A stretch of DNA of 64,000 bases, taken from positions 17,493,584 to 17,557,583 of the forward strand of contig OY978527.1 in assembly GCA_963854835.1 (NCBI GenBank). Direction: 5' to 3'. Shown piece after piece: positions 43,242 to 54,640 of this stretch; position 1 is the stretch's first letter; each line of letters starts with the position of its first letter. The notes beneath the pieces are model-generated. The model saw nothing but the letters and a program-made list of their open reading frames with translations. It was not told the origin of the DNA and ran no database searches. Origin of the DNA: Megamerina dolium. Taxonomy: Eukaryota; Arthropoda; Insecta; Diptera; Megamerinidae. The translations under genes and the position numbers were made by a program.

Positions 43242-44720
43242 TTACTTACTTACTTACTTATGTGGCCATAACAACCGAATATCGATTTAGGCCGAAAATA
43301 ACATGCTTCGCCAGCTAGCGAAGAACAGAGATGGCCAGTTAGAAATTCCAAGCGCCTTCAGGTTCTCCAGTACTTGGTCTTTCCACCGGAGGTTTGGTCT
43401 TCCTCTTCTGCGCCGTCCTCCAGCGGGTTCCGAATACCTTCTTAGCTGGAGCGTGTTCTTCCATTCGCTCGACATGACCTAGCCAGCGCAGCCGCTGGAT
43501 TTTGATGCGCTTTACTATGTCAATACCGGCATACAGCTCGTACATCTCATGGTTGTACCTTATTCGGTACTCGCCACCAACGCAAATAGGTCCAAAGATC
43601 TTGCGTAGGACTTTTCTCTCGAAAACTCCAAGCATTCGCTCATCCGAGATGGAAATTGTCCAGGCTTCAGCGCCATATGTTAGGACAGGCATGATGAGAG
43701 ACTTGTAGAGTGTAGTTTTCGTTCTTCGAGAGAGGGCTCGACTTCTCAATTGCTTACTCAGCCCAAAGTAACACTTGTTAGCAAGAGTTATCCTACGCAT
43801 GATCTCCAAGCTGACGTCATTACTGCTGTTAATGCTGGTTCCAAGATAGACAAAGTCCCTTACTACTTCAAAAGCGTAGTTGTCAACAGTGACGTGCTGT
43901 CCAAGACGCCGGGACTCTTTGTTTGTTGACACTAGATACTTCGTCTTGCCCTCGTTCACCGTGAGACCCATCCGACGCGACTCTCTTTCCAACTCTGAGA
44001 ATGCTGCACTGACTGCTCGCGTGTTCATGCCGATTATGTCAATATCGTCGGCATACGCTAACAGCATGACACTTTTGTTGAAGATAGTGCCATTATGTCG
44101 TAGATCAGCAGCTCGTATTATTTTCTCCATAATAAGATTGAAGAAGTCGCACGATAACGAATCACCTTGTCTGAAACCCCGTTCGGTATTAAACGGTGCG
44201 GAGAGGTCCTTCCCAATTTTCACTGCACAACGGGAGTTATGCAGTGTCATTCTACAAAGTCGAATGAGCTTTGCAGGAATACCGAACTCAGACATTGTTG
44301 CGTAGAGGTAATCCCTTACCGGACTGTCAAAAGCGGCTTTATAATCAACAAATAGGTGGTGTGTGTCGATCTGTTTTTCTTGGGTCTTCTCCAGGATTTG
44401 GCGCAGTGTGAAAATCTGGTCGATGGTGGATTTACCAGGTCTGAAGCCACACTGATAAGGTCCAATCAGGTTGCTGAGCATAGGCTTCAACCTTTCACAC
44501 AGTACGCTCGATAGAACCTTGTATGCGATGCTCAGGAGACTTATTCCACAGTAGTTGGCGCAAATTGTGGGGTCTCCTTTTTTATGTACAGGACAGAGAA
44601 CACTGAGCCTCCAATCATCAGGCATGCTTTCATCCGACCATATTCTCGGGTGAGCAGCTCATCGCCTTCGGTCTTAAACAACTCGGCAGGCAGGCCATCA
44701 GCACCTGCAGCTTTGTGCAG
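43242..44720 (-). mobile_element. 5'-truncated RTE-type LINE
   Basis: The minus-strand 3' end is ATGTGGCC preceded by a (TTAC)n tail at 43242-43260 (TAAG repeats on the coding strand). The 5' end is truncated at the start of RT (KAAGADGLPAELF, about 44715). It lies within the TAGAC-terminus transposon. No clear TSD was seen. Confidence 0.88.
43287..44718 (-). pseudogene. RTE-type reverse transcriptase, nearly complete RT, two frameshifts
   Basis: Starts at KAAGADGLPAELFKTEGDEL, shifts frame near 44640, then MPDDWRLSVLCPVHKKGDPT, YKVLSSVLCERLKPMLSNLI, YQCGFRPGKSTIDQIFTLRQ, HHLFVDYKAAFDSPVRDYLY, RGFRQGDSLSCDFFNLIMEK, LLAYADDIDIIGMN with YADD at 44044-44055, and the thumb FVYLGTSINSSN. After AEAWTIS and GPICVGGEYRIRYNHEMYEL it reaches QRLRWLGHVERMEEHAPAKK and shifts frame near 43437. 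The true C terminus (GGRRRRGRPNLRWKDQVLEN) is in the other frame. It has all RT blocks but no endonuclease. Close to the 37.9 kb copy. Confidence 0.9.
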
Positions 44721-45065
44721 CTTATAATTCATAGAAAAGAAAAAATATATACATATATAAATATATCTTTTGGGATATATTTGAATTAAATATACATTTG
44801 GATAAAGTAATCAGCTTTATTTTAATTACACAAACAACGCAAAGTCATTGTTGACTTCGGTGCAATTGCCTTTCGAATCAGCTGCCTTTCAAGTTATAAC
44901 TACAATGGTTAATGAAACAAACACGACCATCCATTTTTAGTTGAGTGTAGCGAGTGACACTCTTCTCTTTCATTCAATCGCTGAGTAAGTGTTGTGTGAA
45001 CCATCGAGTTGAATTTTGAGGGAATGTCTTCATACACAATTTGAATGAGTCGTTGCAGGAGTCTA

Positions 45066-45561
45066 ATATATATGTACATTTTTGTATATGCTCAAAACAG
45101 CAAAAATATATAACAGTAACAAAAATGACAAGAAGCAGCGGAGAAGTATAAGATTAGCATCGACGCAAGCAATTATACAACGAGCAAACCAACAACAAAA
45201 CGACGACGCCGACAACGTCGACGACGTCAATAATAACGAGTAAATATCTAAACATATATGCACATCCATATGTACATAAGCAAATAACCTTATTCGAAGA
45301 ATATTACAGATGAGGCAGAAAAAGAAGAAGAAGAAGAAACAGAAGTGGCTGTATTATAATAAATCCCACGAATAAAAAGCAGCGACAGCACCAACCATAA
45401 CCAGCTAAACATAACAAGAGGAGGAAACATCAGTTTATATATGTATGTATGTACATTTTTTTTTTAAATATTTTTGTTGTTGTCTCTTATTTATTAAATA
45501 TTAGCAATAAGATCTTTAATATTATATCATGATGAATTATTATTTATTATTATGAGATTTT
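45066..45561. other. Non-coding AT-rich DNA up to the assembly gap
   Basis: GAAGAAGAAG near 45320-45338 and ACGACGACG-type words near 45198-45230. No gene. Confidence 0.55.
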
Positions 45562-45761
45562 NNNNNNNNNNNNNNNNNNNNNNNNNNNNNNNNNNNNNNN
45601 NNNNNNNNNNNNNNNNNNNNNNNNNNNNNNNNNNNNNNNNNNNNNNNNNNNNNNNNNNNNNNNNNNNNNNNNNNNNNNNNNNNNNNNNNNNNNNNNNNNN
45701 NNNNNNNNNNNNNNNNNNNNNNNNNNNNNNNNNNNNNNNNNNNNNNNNNNNNNNNNNNNNN
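45562..45761. other. Assembly gap (200 N)
   Basis: Exactly 200 unknown bases, so the length may be a placeholder. The LOA-type fragment on its right is cut by it. Confidence 0.99.
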
Positions 45762-45990
45762 ATTTACCAGCACCCTGTTCACGCCGTAACGCCTATCAGA
45801 CTCACACGTACTATCGAATGTAGCATTAACAAACACATCCTCAATGTCCAGAAAGATGTCAATCGCGTAATCTTTCCTGACAAGGGCCTATTTTGTCTAC
45901 AAGATTGTGCAAGGCTGACTCACACGAATTTCCGCTTTGACAAGTGTAACTGCACCAGACGTTCCAGACCTTTTAACGTGAATCTCAGCT
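45762..45990 (-). pseudogene. LOA/R1-type RT fragment cut by the gap
   Basis: The minus strand reads VKAEIRVSQPCTIL, then ALVRKDYAIDIFLDIEDVFV and NATFDSTCESDRRYGVNRVL. This matches the FLDIEGAFxNxxFxxI...GVxxxLVxW RT block of LOA/R1-type LINEs, with EGAF changed to EDVF. One stop lies upstream. Continuation into the gap is likely. Confidence 0.6.
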
Positions 45991-46005
45991 AATCCAAGAC
46001 ATATA

Positions 46006-46843
46006 CAGCCCTATTCTGAATATTCCCCGGGAATTTTTCCCCGTTAAATTGATCTTTCCCGAGAATAAATTCCTCCTATCCTAAACGATCAGGGAACAAA
46101 TTTAAAAGGGAAACAGAATTTCGAATTTTCGAAGACAGTTGTTTAACTTGTTGTGTTTTGTTTTGAATAAGAAGTTCAATTTATTTGTGACACTTTAACA
46201 ATAAATCTAAATCAATCAATATAAAAACAATATAATTGTGCACAAACAATAAAAAAATATTGTATTGCATAGCAGTTAGATTGCTAGCAGAGGAGCAGGA
46301 GCGAGAGAAGCAACATAAAAGGATTGCAAGGATGCAGTTCCGCGAAGCGGAAAATCTGCTTGAATTGACGTAAACATTGCAATTATAAGAAGTTACTTTT
46401 ATAGGTGTTTATTATATTGATTATTCATTCAGGATTGAAAAATATTGTAGGGTATTTCTAGAAACCGCGTGCAATGTCCGGGTGCGATTGCATCGTGTTC
46501 AGTAGCATTTCAAATTGAAATTTATTGGTTTTTTTTTTACCTAAAAGTAAGAATAATGCCATAATTATATTTGCTAATAATAATAAATAGCAACAGTTAT
46601 TCAATTTTCAACGAAAAAAATTGATTACTTATATTTTTGCATCCAACTCCCTTGTAGATTTTTGGCGGAATAATTTTCAATAAACGTCATCACATTTCCC
46701 CTTTTATTTACATTCATAATGCCTACTTTTTTCCCAGGGAAGAATTTCCCAATTTCGAAGTTCGTTTAAAATTGGAGGAAAGAATACAAGAATGGGGAAA
46801 AGGGGAAAAAATTCCCGAGAAATTCTTATTCAGAATCGGGCTG
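46006..46843. mobile_element. MITE with CAGCCC termini
   Basis: Inverted termini CAGCCCTATTCTGAATA and its partner ATTCAGAATCGGGCTG are followed inward by GGGAATTTTTCCCC and GGGGAAAAAATTCCC. It is flanked by ATATA on both sides (46001-46005 and 46844-46848); in AT-rich DNA the true duplication may be shorter. 838 bp, no transposase found. Confidence 0.65.
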
Positions 46844-47147
46844 ATATAGTACCTACTTGGCAATGATATTTTTATCAATTTAATTTTTTACTGTCACAAG
46901 AATTGCCGATTGCTTGATGGAAAAACATTTGTCTTTTTTGCTACTGAGTCGTGCTCGGGAATTGAACCGGAAACTTGATGCTGTGGTGAACGATAGATGC
47001 CCAAAAAAAATCTAAAAGGAATTGGTATGCTCGTATCTACGTATATGAAATACGAAGTATATAGGTAGGTAAATAAAAGAAGATTGTTATGATAAAGGAG
47101 TAGTAAAAGCAGTACCAACATTAAATATTGTACATACATACACAATG

Positions 47148-47410
47148 GTGGGATTCATGGAATCGTATAAAAATCGCGTGAACCTCGTAAACCCTGTATG
47201 CGCGTAAATCAACTAATTTATATTAAGGATAACAGTATTTTTTCCAATTCTGATAATTTTCAACGTTTTTATTTTGTTGTTATTGACAATAACATGCTGA
47301 TGATTAACGGCTTTTACACGAAGACTGGTTTGATGCGTTCATACAAGAATCGCGTATAAACCTTATAAAATTATAAGGTTTATATGGTTATACGATTGCA
47401 TGAATCCCAC
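47148..47410. mobile_element. GTGGGATT-terminus MITE, copy 2
   Basis: Termini GTGGGATTCATGGAATCGTA and TATACGATTGCATGAATCCCAC enclose 263 bp with repeated TTATAAGG and GCGTAAA words. Related to the copy at 23027-23296. The TA on the left side is not kept (TG at 47146-47147). Confidence 0.65.
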
Positions 47411-48793
47411 TAATGTATCTAATAAAAGATTCCAAAACAAGAATTCGCAGATATACTAGCAATATGGTATATATGTATGTACATATTTACTACAAATGCT
47501 AGTATTCATTTCACAACATGCTCACATACAAATTATTTACATTAGCAATTCTCTGTTGTAGCGAACTACATACATATGTATGTACATACTTACGAGTATA
47601 CATTTTGTATGTACTCATTCGTTTCTGCTGCACAACAAATAAACATACCCAACAGACGGTAATAATGATCAAGATGATGATGATGACAATGTTTGTAGAT
47701 AAAAACAACAATGTATGTATTGTATGAATAGAAAAATAAACGAACGAGCAACGAACGAACAAACGAGACGAACAACTTAGCAAGTGTCGTCAAACGTATG
47801 AACGGACCAACGAACGAACCAACGAACGAACCGTCAAAATGACAAAAGTCTTACATACTTTCTCCTTCTCTCTCGCTTTTTACCGCTCTATAGCAACATT
47901 GTGTTATTCTCCATGATATTATATGACGAATATCTGCAGTACATCTATACTAACAACAATTATAAAGTAATAAAATACAAATAGCAACCCACAAGAAACG
48001 AATGAAAAGCAAAGGAAAGTAATAAAAAATACGACGAAATACAAAAACAAAGAAAGGAACGAACAGTACTCTGCTAAGCACACAAACACACTCGCAAACA
48101 TACAAAATATTCATTTTACACAATGAGTGCAAAAGAGAACGAGAGAGAGCAAAGTAGAAGACAACAAAATAATAACAGCAAGAATATAATAATAATAACA
48201 ACGACAGCAACAAAAAAAAAAGTGATACGTTCTGTTGATAAGTTTCGTTCAAATGAAACGAGCGAACGAACGAGCAAACAAGCGAATGAGGAAAAAATTT
48301 CCAAGCATGAGCTGGTGTATCGCATCATTGAAATAACAAAATGCGCGCGGTGAAGAGTCAGAGAGAATGGAGTTTAGTAAATGATGATGGAGCACATTTA
48401 TGTTAGGAATGATAGTACATACATATATGTATGTATATGATGGGTAGAACTGGAAGAGATAAAAAGAAAGCAAAGCACAAAATACAACAATCGAGTAGAG
48501 AGGCAGCAGCGCAGCTTTACTCAAATATGGGGCCACAGAGACAAGAGGCACGACGTAATTACAACACAAACCAACAACAACACGCGGAGACATTATGAAA
48601 TGTTTGTTGTGATTGTGTGTGTAAGTGTGTTTGTGCTTTTTTAATAATTTTTTTTCAACATGCATGATTTTATGTATTTTTTATTTTATTTGTTATAAAT
48701 TGCCAGTGCGAGTGTGTACACATGTATATATAGTCGCATATATGCATGTATAAACATGCCATGTTGTCAAATTTCACTATAAAAGACAATCCA
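47411..48793. repeat. Non-coding microsatellite-rich DNA
   Basis: Contains ATGTATGT runs, GAACGAAC/CAACGAACG repeats (about 47740-47830 and 48250-48285) and AATAATAACA runs. The frames here are low complexity; none is called as a gene. Confidence 0.65.
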
Positions 48794-50110
48794 TTAGGCT
48801 ATTCATAAGTAATCAATCATTTGTAAAGACGGTTTTTATATTTAGTTCTGCATCGATCTTTGAGGTGGAAACATGTATGCTTTTACGATTTTCAGTAAAG
48901 CAGCCAATGCTCTGAATATTCTAATAAGTACACAATTTTATAAAATGCCGATGCCGTTTCCATCTATGCGAGATTTAATGCAACAGCTACAACAACAAAA
49001 ATTTGTGATGTTTATGATGGTTGGTGATGTTTTGAAGATCAACAAGTGTCAACGTTGGTTCAGGCACTTTACTGATGGGGATTACAACCTCTCTGACAGG
49101 GCTCGAAGTGCACGACCAGTAGAATTCGATAATGACGCCTTAAAATTTCTATTAGAATCTGATCCGACATTAAGTACACCAGAATTACCTATAGGCCTTA
49201 GGTCCACATAGTCAAGTATACAGGGGCTCCTTCACTAAATTGGAAGCGTATACAGACAAAAAATGTGGCTGCCGCATCAATTATCTGAGGCCAGTAAGGC
49301 ACTTCGAGTATCAATTGGCACTTCATTGAAATCTAGATTTTGTAAACAACCATTTATTAGTCGAATCGTTACCGGAGGTGAAAAATGGATTATTTATAAT
49401 ACCAAAAAAAATTTTGGAGCGATCGTTCTCTGCCAGTTAAACGGAGCTTATCATTGGGGAAAAGTGTTACTGTGTATTTGATGGGTTTGTAGGGGCATCA
49501 TACACTACGAGTTGTTGAAGCCTGGAGAAACACGTACTGTTGATTGGTATTGTCAACAATTAGAGCGGCTGCATTCAGAACTTTTGAAAAATAATAAATA
49601 AAAAAATAAATATGTGGCACTTAAAGCCCCGAAAGGCTCATTGACTGAACTTCTCTTCCATTACTGTTGTGCGTGTTAAATTTTTGGACAGTATCAGAAG
49701 GGACCTACTTATTTTAACCAGTTCCGAACGGCAGAATCCTTGTGACATCACTTTTTCTGAGCTTTGTCACAGAGTTCTTTTAGAAGCTTTTTCATGGCAA
49801 GTTGTTACTGTCGGAAGAATTGTCAATTGCTTGCCTACAGGTGGGTACCGTTCGATATTAAATTTGTTATGCATCAGCCGGGGATTGAACTACGAGCTAC
49901 AGATCAGAAGGCCAACGCACTAACCACTGAGCTACGGCATTCGCGGAGGTGATGTAATACTGCAACATGATAATGCTTGACCGCATACAATGGGAAGTTT
50001 TACTACATCCATCTAACTCGCCAGATATTGCTCCATCTAGTGTTCAAAACTTTAAAGTGTTTTTCCCACAACTTACGTTTTCAAAGTCAGTGAGTATTTC
50101 TGTACATCAT
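48794..50110 (+). pseudogene. Decayed mariner transposase split by a SINE
   Basis: TTAGGCTATTCATAAGTAAT at 48794 resembles a mariner terminus. The coding remnant includes KCQRWFRHFTDGDYNLSDRA and RSARPVEFDNDALKFLLESD (N-terminal helix-turn-helix), ISRIVTGGEKWIIYNTKK (first catalytic Asp region, TGDE changed to TGGE) and LLKPGETRTVDWYCQQLERL. After the SINE (49609-49945) it resumes with GGDVILQHDNA (second Asp region) at about 49948-49980 and SNSPDIAPS near 50020. Frameshifts and stops occur throughout. The right terminus is missing; the unrelated repeat at 50118 follows. Confidence 0.8.
49609..49945 (-). mobile_element. tRNA-derived SINE inside a mariner
   Basis: 3' end TATGTGGCACTTAAAGCC at the left, preceded by a TAAATAAAAAAATAAA tail; 5' end CACTGAGCTACGGCA at the right with the A and B boxes on the minus strand. 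It separates the mariner's LHSEL block from its HDNA block. No clear TSD seen. Confidence 0.9.
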
Positions 50111-50117
50111 TTACTAG

Positions 50118-50456
50118 GTAACGCTAGAGATTTTTTTTTTAATTTGTTAATATTTTTAATTTTACAATCACAAATAAACCGATTCTTTTGCCAAAAAATC
50201 GCGTTTTTTTCCTTCAGTGTCCCCAAAAAGTGAAAAATTGAAATTTCGAAAAACCCCATAGCGTTAGCTGGGCAAAGCGATTATCTAACGATATAATTTT
50301 GATTTTTTGATTTCAGATGATCCAGCACCGATTTACGAGGAACACCGCAATTCAACTTTTCTCCGAGACGCTCCAGAATAATTGCTGCCATTGCCGTATT
50401 TTTTAATATTTCTCCATGAAAATTTTACACAATATTTTTCAAATGTCATACTATAA
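50118..50456 (-). repeat. Interspersed repeat of unknown class, copy 2
   Basis: Inverse of 13226-13553, as shown by CCAGCACCGATTTACGAGG, GAGACGCTCCAGAATAATTG and TATTTCTCCATGAAAATTTT. Length and block order are conserved. Confidence 0.6.
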
Positions 50457-50945
50457 TGTACCATTGGTTTTAATAAATAGATTCTAACCGTTTCATAAAA
50501 AAAAATCACAAAAATGTGCCTTTTTTACACGAATCGACCCTATTCTGCCCTTATACGACTGACGCCGGCATAGGGACCATTATTCTTTTACAATACTTAC
50601 ATTTATCACTATATAGACAAAGTATGAAGATAAAAAGAATATTAAAAATACATAAACATTTTAAACAAATATATTTAATACCTTAAATTTGGTGCTAAAT
50701 TTTCTATAGGTTAATAGGGCTTATTTTCGAAATTGTCTGAACAATTTTTTTTCAAACACTTAAAATGTAAAAAAAGAGGGTAACATGTTATACATCACTG
50801 AAAAGGTATTAAATGACCAAATTTGAACTTTGACCTTGAGCCACGCCTTATATGGGCATTGGCGACAAACGATTTTCGGTTTTTTATATTCACAAAAATA
50901 GGCTCTATACGAAGACATTTTTTGTTTGTTTTTTCCATTAAGTGG
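50457..50945. other. Non-coding AT-rich stretch
   Basis: No feature supported. A TTCTGCCCTTATACG / TTCTGCACTTATGCC pair at about 50534 and 50950 hints at a degenerate repeat only. Confidence 0.4.
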
Positions 50946-51290
50946 GCTATTCTGCACTTATGCCAATCCCTACACCAACTTTAATTGGAAAGAGAAGCTC
51001 ATTTAAGATTTTAGAGCCTTTACGTAGGGATTCCCTGACAGATAACCTTAAGACGTGGACCTCCGTCTGAAAGGTCGAAGTGCCATCTTCCATTTTGGAC
51101 CCACCAGTGTACCATAGTTGTGAGACATATTTGAAAGCAATTTCGGTCCACCACGATGACAATTTAAAAATGCTTGGAGAAGAATAGTTTTCTATTCATC
51201 TTATCGAATATCGTGAGGAACGATGAGTTCCGGATGAGCTCAAGAATCTTTATGTGCCCCGTTAAGTCGTCTTTTAAGTGGAGTAGATTG
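50946..51290 (-). pseudogene. LOA/R1-type RNase H scrap
   Basis: The minus strand contains LWYTGGSKMEDGTSTFQTEV and HVLRLSVRESLRKGSKILNE, resembling the RNase H start WYTDGSKMxxGTG...FQAEV; the catalytic Asp of YTDGS is Gly here and about 30 residues are deleted between the two halves. Upstream the strand has stops. Short remnant. Confidence 0.6.
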
Positions 51291-51294
51291 AACT

Positions 51295-51667
51295 GGGTGG
51301 GTGCCGTAGCTCAGTGGTTAGTGTGTTGACCTTCCGATCTGCAGGTCGTGGTTTCGATCACCTGCTGAAACATAACAAATTTAATATCGAAGATTTTTCT
51401 TTCGAACGGTACTCACCTGTCGGCAAGCAATAAGCAATTCTTCCGCCAGTAACAATTTGCCATGAAAAAGCTTTTAAAAGAACTCTGTGACAAAGTTCAG
51501 AAAAAAAAGTGATGTCGCAAGAGTTCTGCCGTTCGGAACCGGCTAAAATAAGTAGGTCCTTCTAATACTGTCCAAAATTTAACACGCACAACAGTAATGG
51601 AAGAGAAGCTCGGCCAAAGAGCCCTTCGGGGATTTAAATGCCGCATGTTTATTTTTATTTTATTTTT
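51295..51667 (+). mobile_element. tRNA-derived SINE, best full-length copy
   Basis: Starts GGGTGGGTGCCGTAGCTCAG with TAGCTCAGTGGTTA as the A box. CAGGTCGTGGTTTCGATCAC is the B-box region. The body reads TTCTTTCGAACGGT, ACCTGTCGGCAAGCAA, AGAACTCTGTGACAAAG, GTTCTGCCGTTCGGAACC, GTAGGTCCTTCTAATACTG and AACACGCACAACAGTAATGG. It ends GCCCTTCGGGGATTTAAATG and a TTTA-rich tail. Flanks TAGATTGAA (51284-51292) and TAGATTAAA (51668-51676) differ at one of nine positions and are a likely TSD. Confidence 0.92.
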
Positions 51668-51894
51668 TAGATTAAATAACTTTAGGCTTAGAACAGGCTG
51701 TGCAGATGGGGGAAATTTGTAATAATTCCTAAGGCTGCAGTAGGGCACGTTTTAACCGCCCCAATTACGCTCCGGGAGGGTATTCTATGGATTTTGTTTA
51801 AAATTATCTGAACCTTATCTTACATTAGTCATCATGTTAATAATGAATTGGTACTAAAATTGCATTGTACCATTACAACTGATTTTTGCTGAAT

Positions 51895-52050
51895 GTAGAA
51901 TGCCTCGCGAGTCGTCATTCTCCTTTGCTCATTGGCATCAGTTAGAAATCTCAATCGCTTTCAGGTTCTCCACCGGAGGTTCGCCTTCCTCTTCGTCGTC
52001 GAATATAATACCTTCTTGGCTGCGTTTCTCACGACCGAACCAACGTCTAA
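51895..52050 (-). pseudogene. RTE-type LINE 3'-end scrap
   Basis: TTAGAAATCTCAATCGCTTT, CAGGTTCTCCACCGGAGGTT and AATACCTTCTTGGCTGCG align with the RTE 3' end at 43.33-43.45 kb. Degenerate and short. Confidence 0.65.
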
Positions 52051-54339
52051 ATAATTTGTTTGTATGAAAACTTGCACGAAAATAATAAAAGGAACAAAGA
52101 AAAATTTGCAAAAAAATATTTACGTGTGGAACTTAGAACTTGTAGTAGTTCTTTGGAGCAATAAGTCTCAAATGTATGCCATTTCGAGGAAAACAAATAA
52201 GATAAGAATTATATATAGGATACCCCCAATTCTCATTACCTGGCGTTACTTAATAATATTATTTCACTTTATACCCCCTAAGTACCACTAAATATCAATA
52301 CAACAATCTAATTAATATATACAATATAGAAAAAATCTTACCTGCATAACAATGGCATCTCATTTGTGTGTGTGTCTCTTTTTTTTTCGTCTATTTTTAT
52401 TTATTTATTTACAATTTTTCTCTTTTATATCCATGGTATGCATATAAACGTATGCACAGCTAAACGAAATTCAAGTAAACGAAATGTGGCAACAGTGAAC
52501 ATTTACGCTTAAAGAATGCTATTCTCGTTTCATTGTTGTTGTTTGATGCAGAATAAAATTATATGAAATAAAGAAATAACAAATAAAAGAGCTAACAACA
52601 AAAAGAAGAAGAAGAAGAAGAAGAAGAAAAGGAAAGACCAACAAAACAAAAACAAAACCAAGAGAAAGAAGAAGAAGAATACAAAGCATTAGCAAAATTT
52701 ATTTCATACATACATACATAGGTTTATATACATACTTATGTATATATTATGTGTGTGTGTGCAGGTCTATGGAACAAATGTGGAGGGAAAAAGGTCGAAA
52801 TGAAATGAAATCAAGTGATATGAAATGAAAACATACAAACAGTGACGGTGAGACAAATTTGAGCACAATATTAACCAAAAATGTTTAATAACGTTTAAGA
52901 TGCCCTCTGACAGCAATAATTGTTAGCGGTTGGAAACCCTATACATATACTTTGTTTACGAAAAGTTAATATTTCTGCAAAAAAAAATTTGACATTTCAT
53001 TGCAATGAGTAGTGGAAAATATTGAGGCTGACACTCTATACAAATCTATAGCTATTTGTGTACGAGCGTCAAATAGAACGTGCTTCATTAGTAAGCCCAT
53101 TATTTAACTATGGATTTTGTTGATTGTATTAGCTTTAAGATGTCAGTAGTTATGTTAAGACTCCTATGAAATGTTCAATAAATAAATTATATTAAAGAAA
53201 TGCTTACGAACAAAATAGTCCGAAGGTTTTGAATAAATTACTATGGGAAAAACTCATTCCTATTGGAATTTGTATATAACTCCATGACTGCTTAAGGAGC
53301 CATTGCATAGACAAATAATTATAGCTGCTGCCTTCCTCTATTTGACCTTCAAAAGAAATTTCTGATTTGTGGATCGAAAGGAAAGAGATGTTGCAAATGA
53401 TCAGACCTTACCGGAGTTCTATGAAACACTTGTAAAGAGAAATAGCAATATTGAAAAACAAAGGACAGTGACAGGACTCGGATCAAGGATTGCTACCCCA
53501 GATTATACCATTTCAGACTGACGAATTTGCATCCAAACGAATTTCACTACAAACGACAGTCTTAACAACACAAGCGATTGGATTTCGAATTTTTGTATTG
53601 AATTATATTGCACACTGGATTGTTCAGTGACATAATAAAATAACTGGTGAATTCTCACTCATCAGGTGTAAGCGATGAAACGTGATGCATATATGCATAA
53701 AATTTACTTGGTTTACTTGGTTAGGGTCATAATGGGAAGATAACAATTTCTACATTTACTTATAATGTATCAAATGCCATACAACATTTTTGTACACTTT
53801 TGTTCACTATACTACATCAATGATTAAAAATTTTTTTTTTTAATATGAAACCTTTTTTTTTTTTTTTGTCACAAACTGTAAATCTATATCAACATAAATC
53901 TATGTACTATATATAATGAAAATAAATACCTAACACATACATATATACATATGTATATACAACTACATCTATATATGTATGTATACATATAAATATATTT
54001 AAAATTAGAAACAACTATTAGAACAACAACAAAGCTCATATAAAAATCGAACAATAAACGAACTAACAAAGCATAAGACAGCATAGAAAGGGAAAAAATA
54101 TAGGTACTATCATCTACAACTGGGTGTGTATGTGGAAAAACCCTTAAAAACACTTTACTCGATAGGAAAATTAGGATTTAGGAAAATAATATATGCTGCA
54201 GTACAATTGCGAATGAATGGCAATGGAATATTACACTGTGGTGAATTCTACGGAACATTCCATAGCAGATTGGGGAGATATTTGTATAGAGAAGTTCAAC
54301 ATACAAGTTACAATTTTATAATATTAAATGAAAAATAAA
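52051..54339. repeat. Non-coding AT-rich DNA with a GAA repeat
   Basis: (GAA)n at about 52604-52628, ATACATAC runs at about 52709-52730 and 53935-54000, and T runs near 53830-53870. The stretch 53280-53650 has a slightly more balanced composition but only broken frames with no motif. Confidence 0.6.
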
Positions 54340-54344
54340 AATAA

Positions 54345-54640
54345 ATATGTGGCACTTAAAGCCCCGAAGGGCTCGATGGCCGAGTTTCTCTTCAATTACT
54401 GTTGTGCATGTTAAATTATGGACAGTATTAGAAGGGACCTACTTATTTTAGCCAATTCCGAACGGCAGAACCCTTGCGACATCACTTTTTCTGAGCTTTA
54501 TCACAGAGTTCTTTTTAGAAGGTTGTTCATGGCAAGTTGTTACTGTCGGAAGAATTGCCAATTGCTTGCCGACAGGTGGGTATCGTTCGAAAGAAAAATA
54601 TTTTCGTTATTAAATTTGTTATGCATGAGCCGGGGATTAA
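54345..54640 (-). mobile_element. tRNA-derived SINE lacking its tRNA head
   Basis: 3' signature ATATGTGGCACTTAAAGCCC at the left, body to ATGAGCCGGGGATTAAAC at the right. It stops inside the B-box region, so it is 5' truncated. Confidence 0.88.

Larger units (their letters stand above)
42836..45065. mobile_element. TAGAC-terminus DNA transposon, copy 2, carrying an RTE insertion
   Basis: Ends TAGACTGCTGC (42836) and GCAGGAGTCTA (to 45065) are inverted repeats. The left about 350 bp and right about 330 bp contain the same flanks as copy 1 at 8852-9834 (CACAGTGTGATTCGTGAAAC, ATTTACGTACTTTAGC; AAGTAATCAGCTTTATTTTA, GAATGTCTTC). The RTE element at 43242-44720 occupies the centre. Its own transposase is not visible. 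Confidence 0.55.

Noticed and set aside
47950..48665. Several minus frames rich in Leu, Phe and Cys
   Set aside because: Low-complexity translations of AAC/AGA-rich DNA with no conserved motif.
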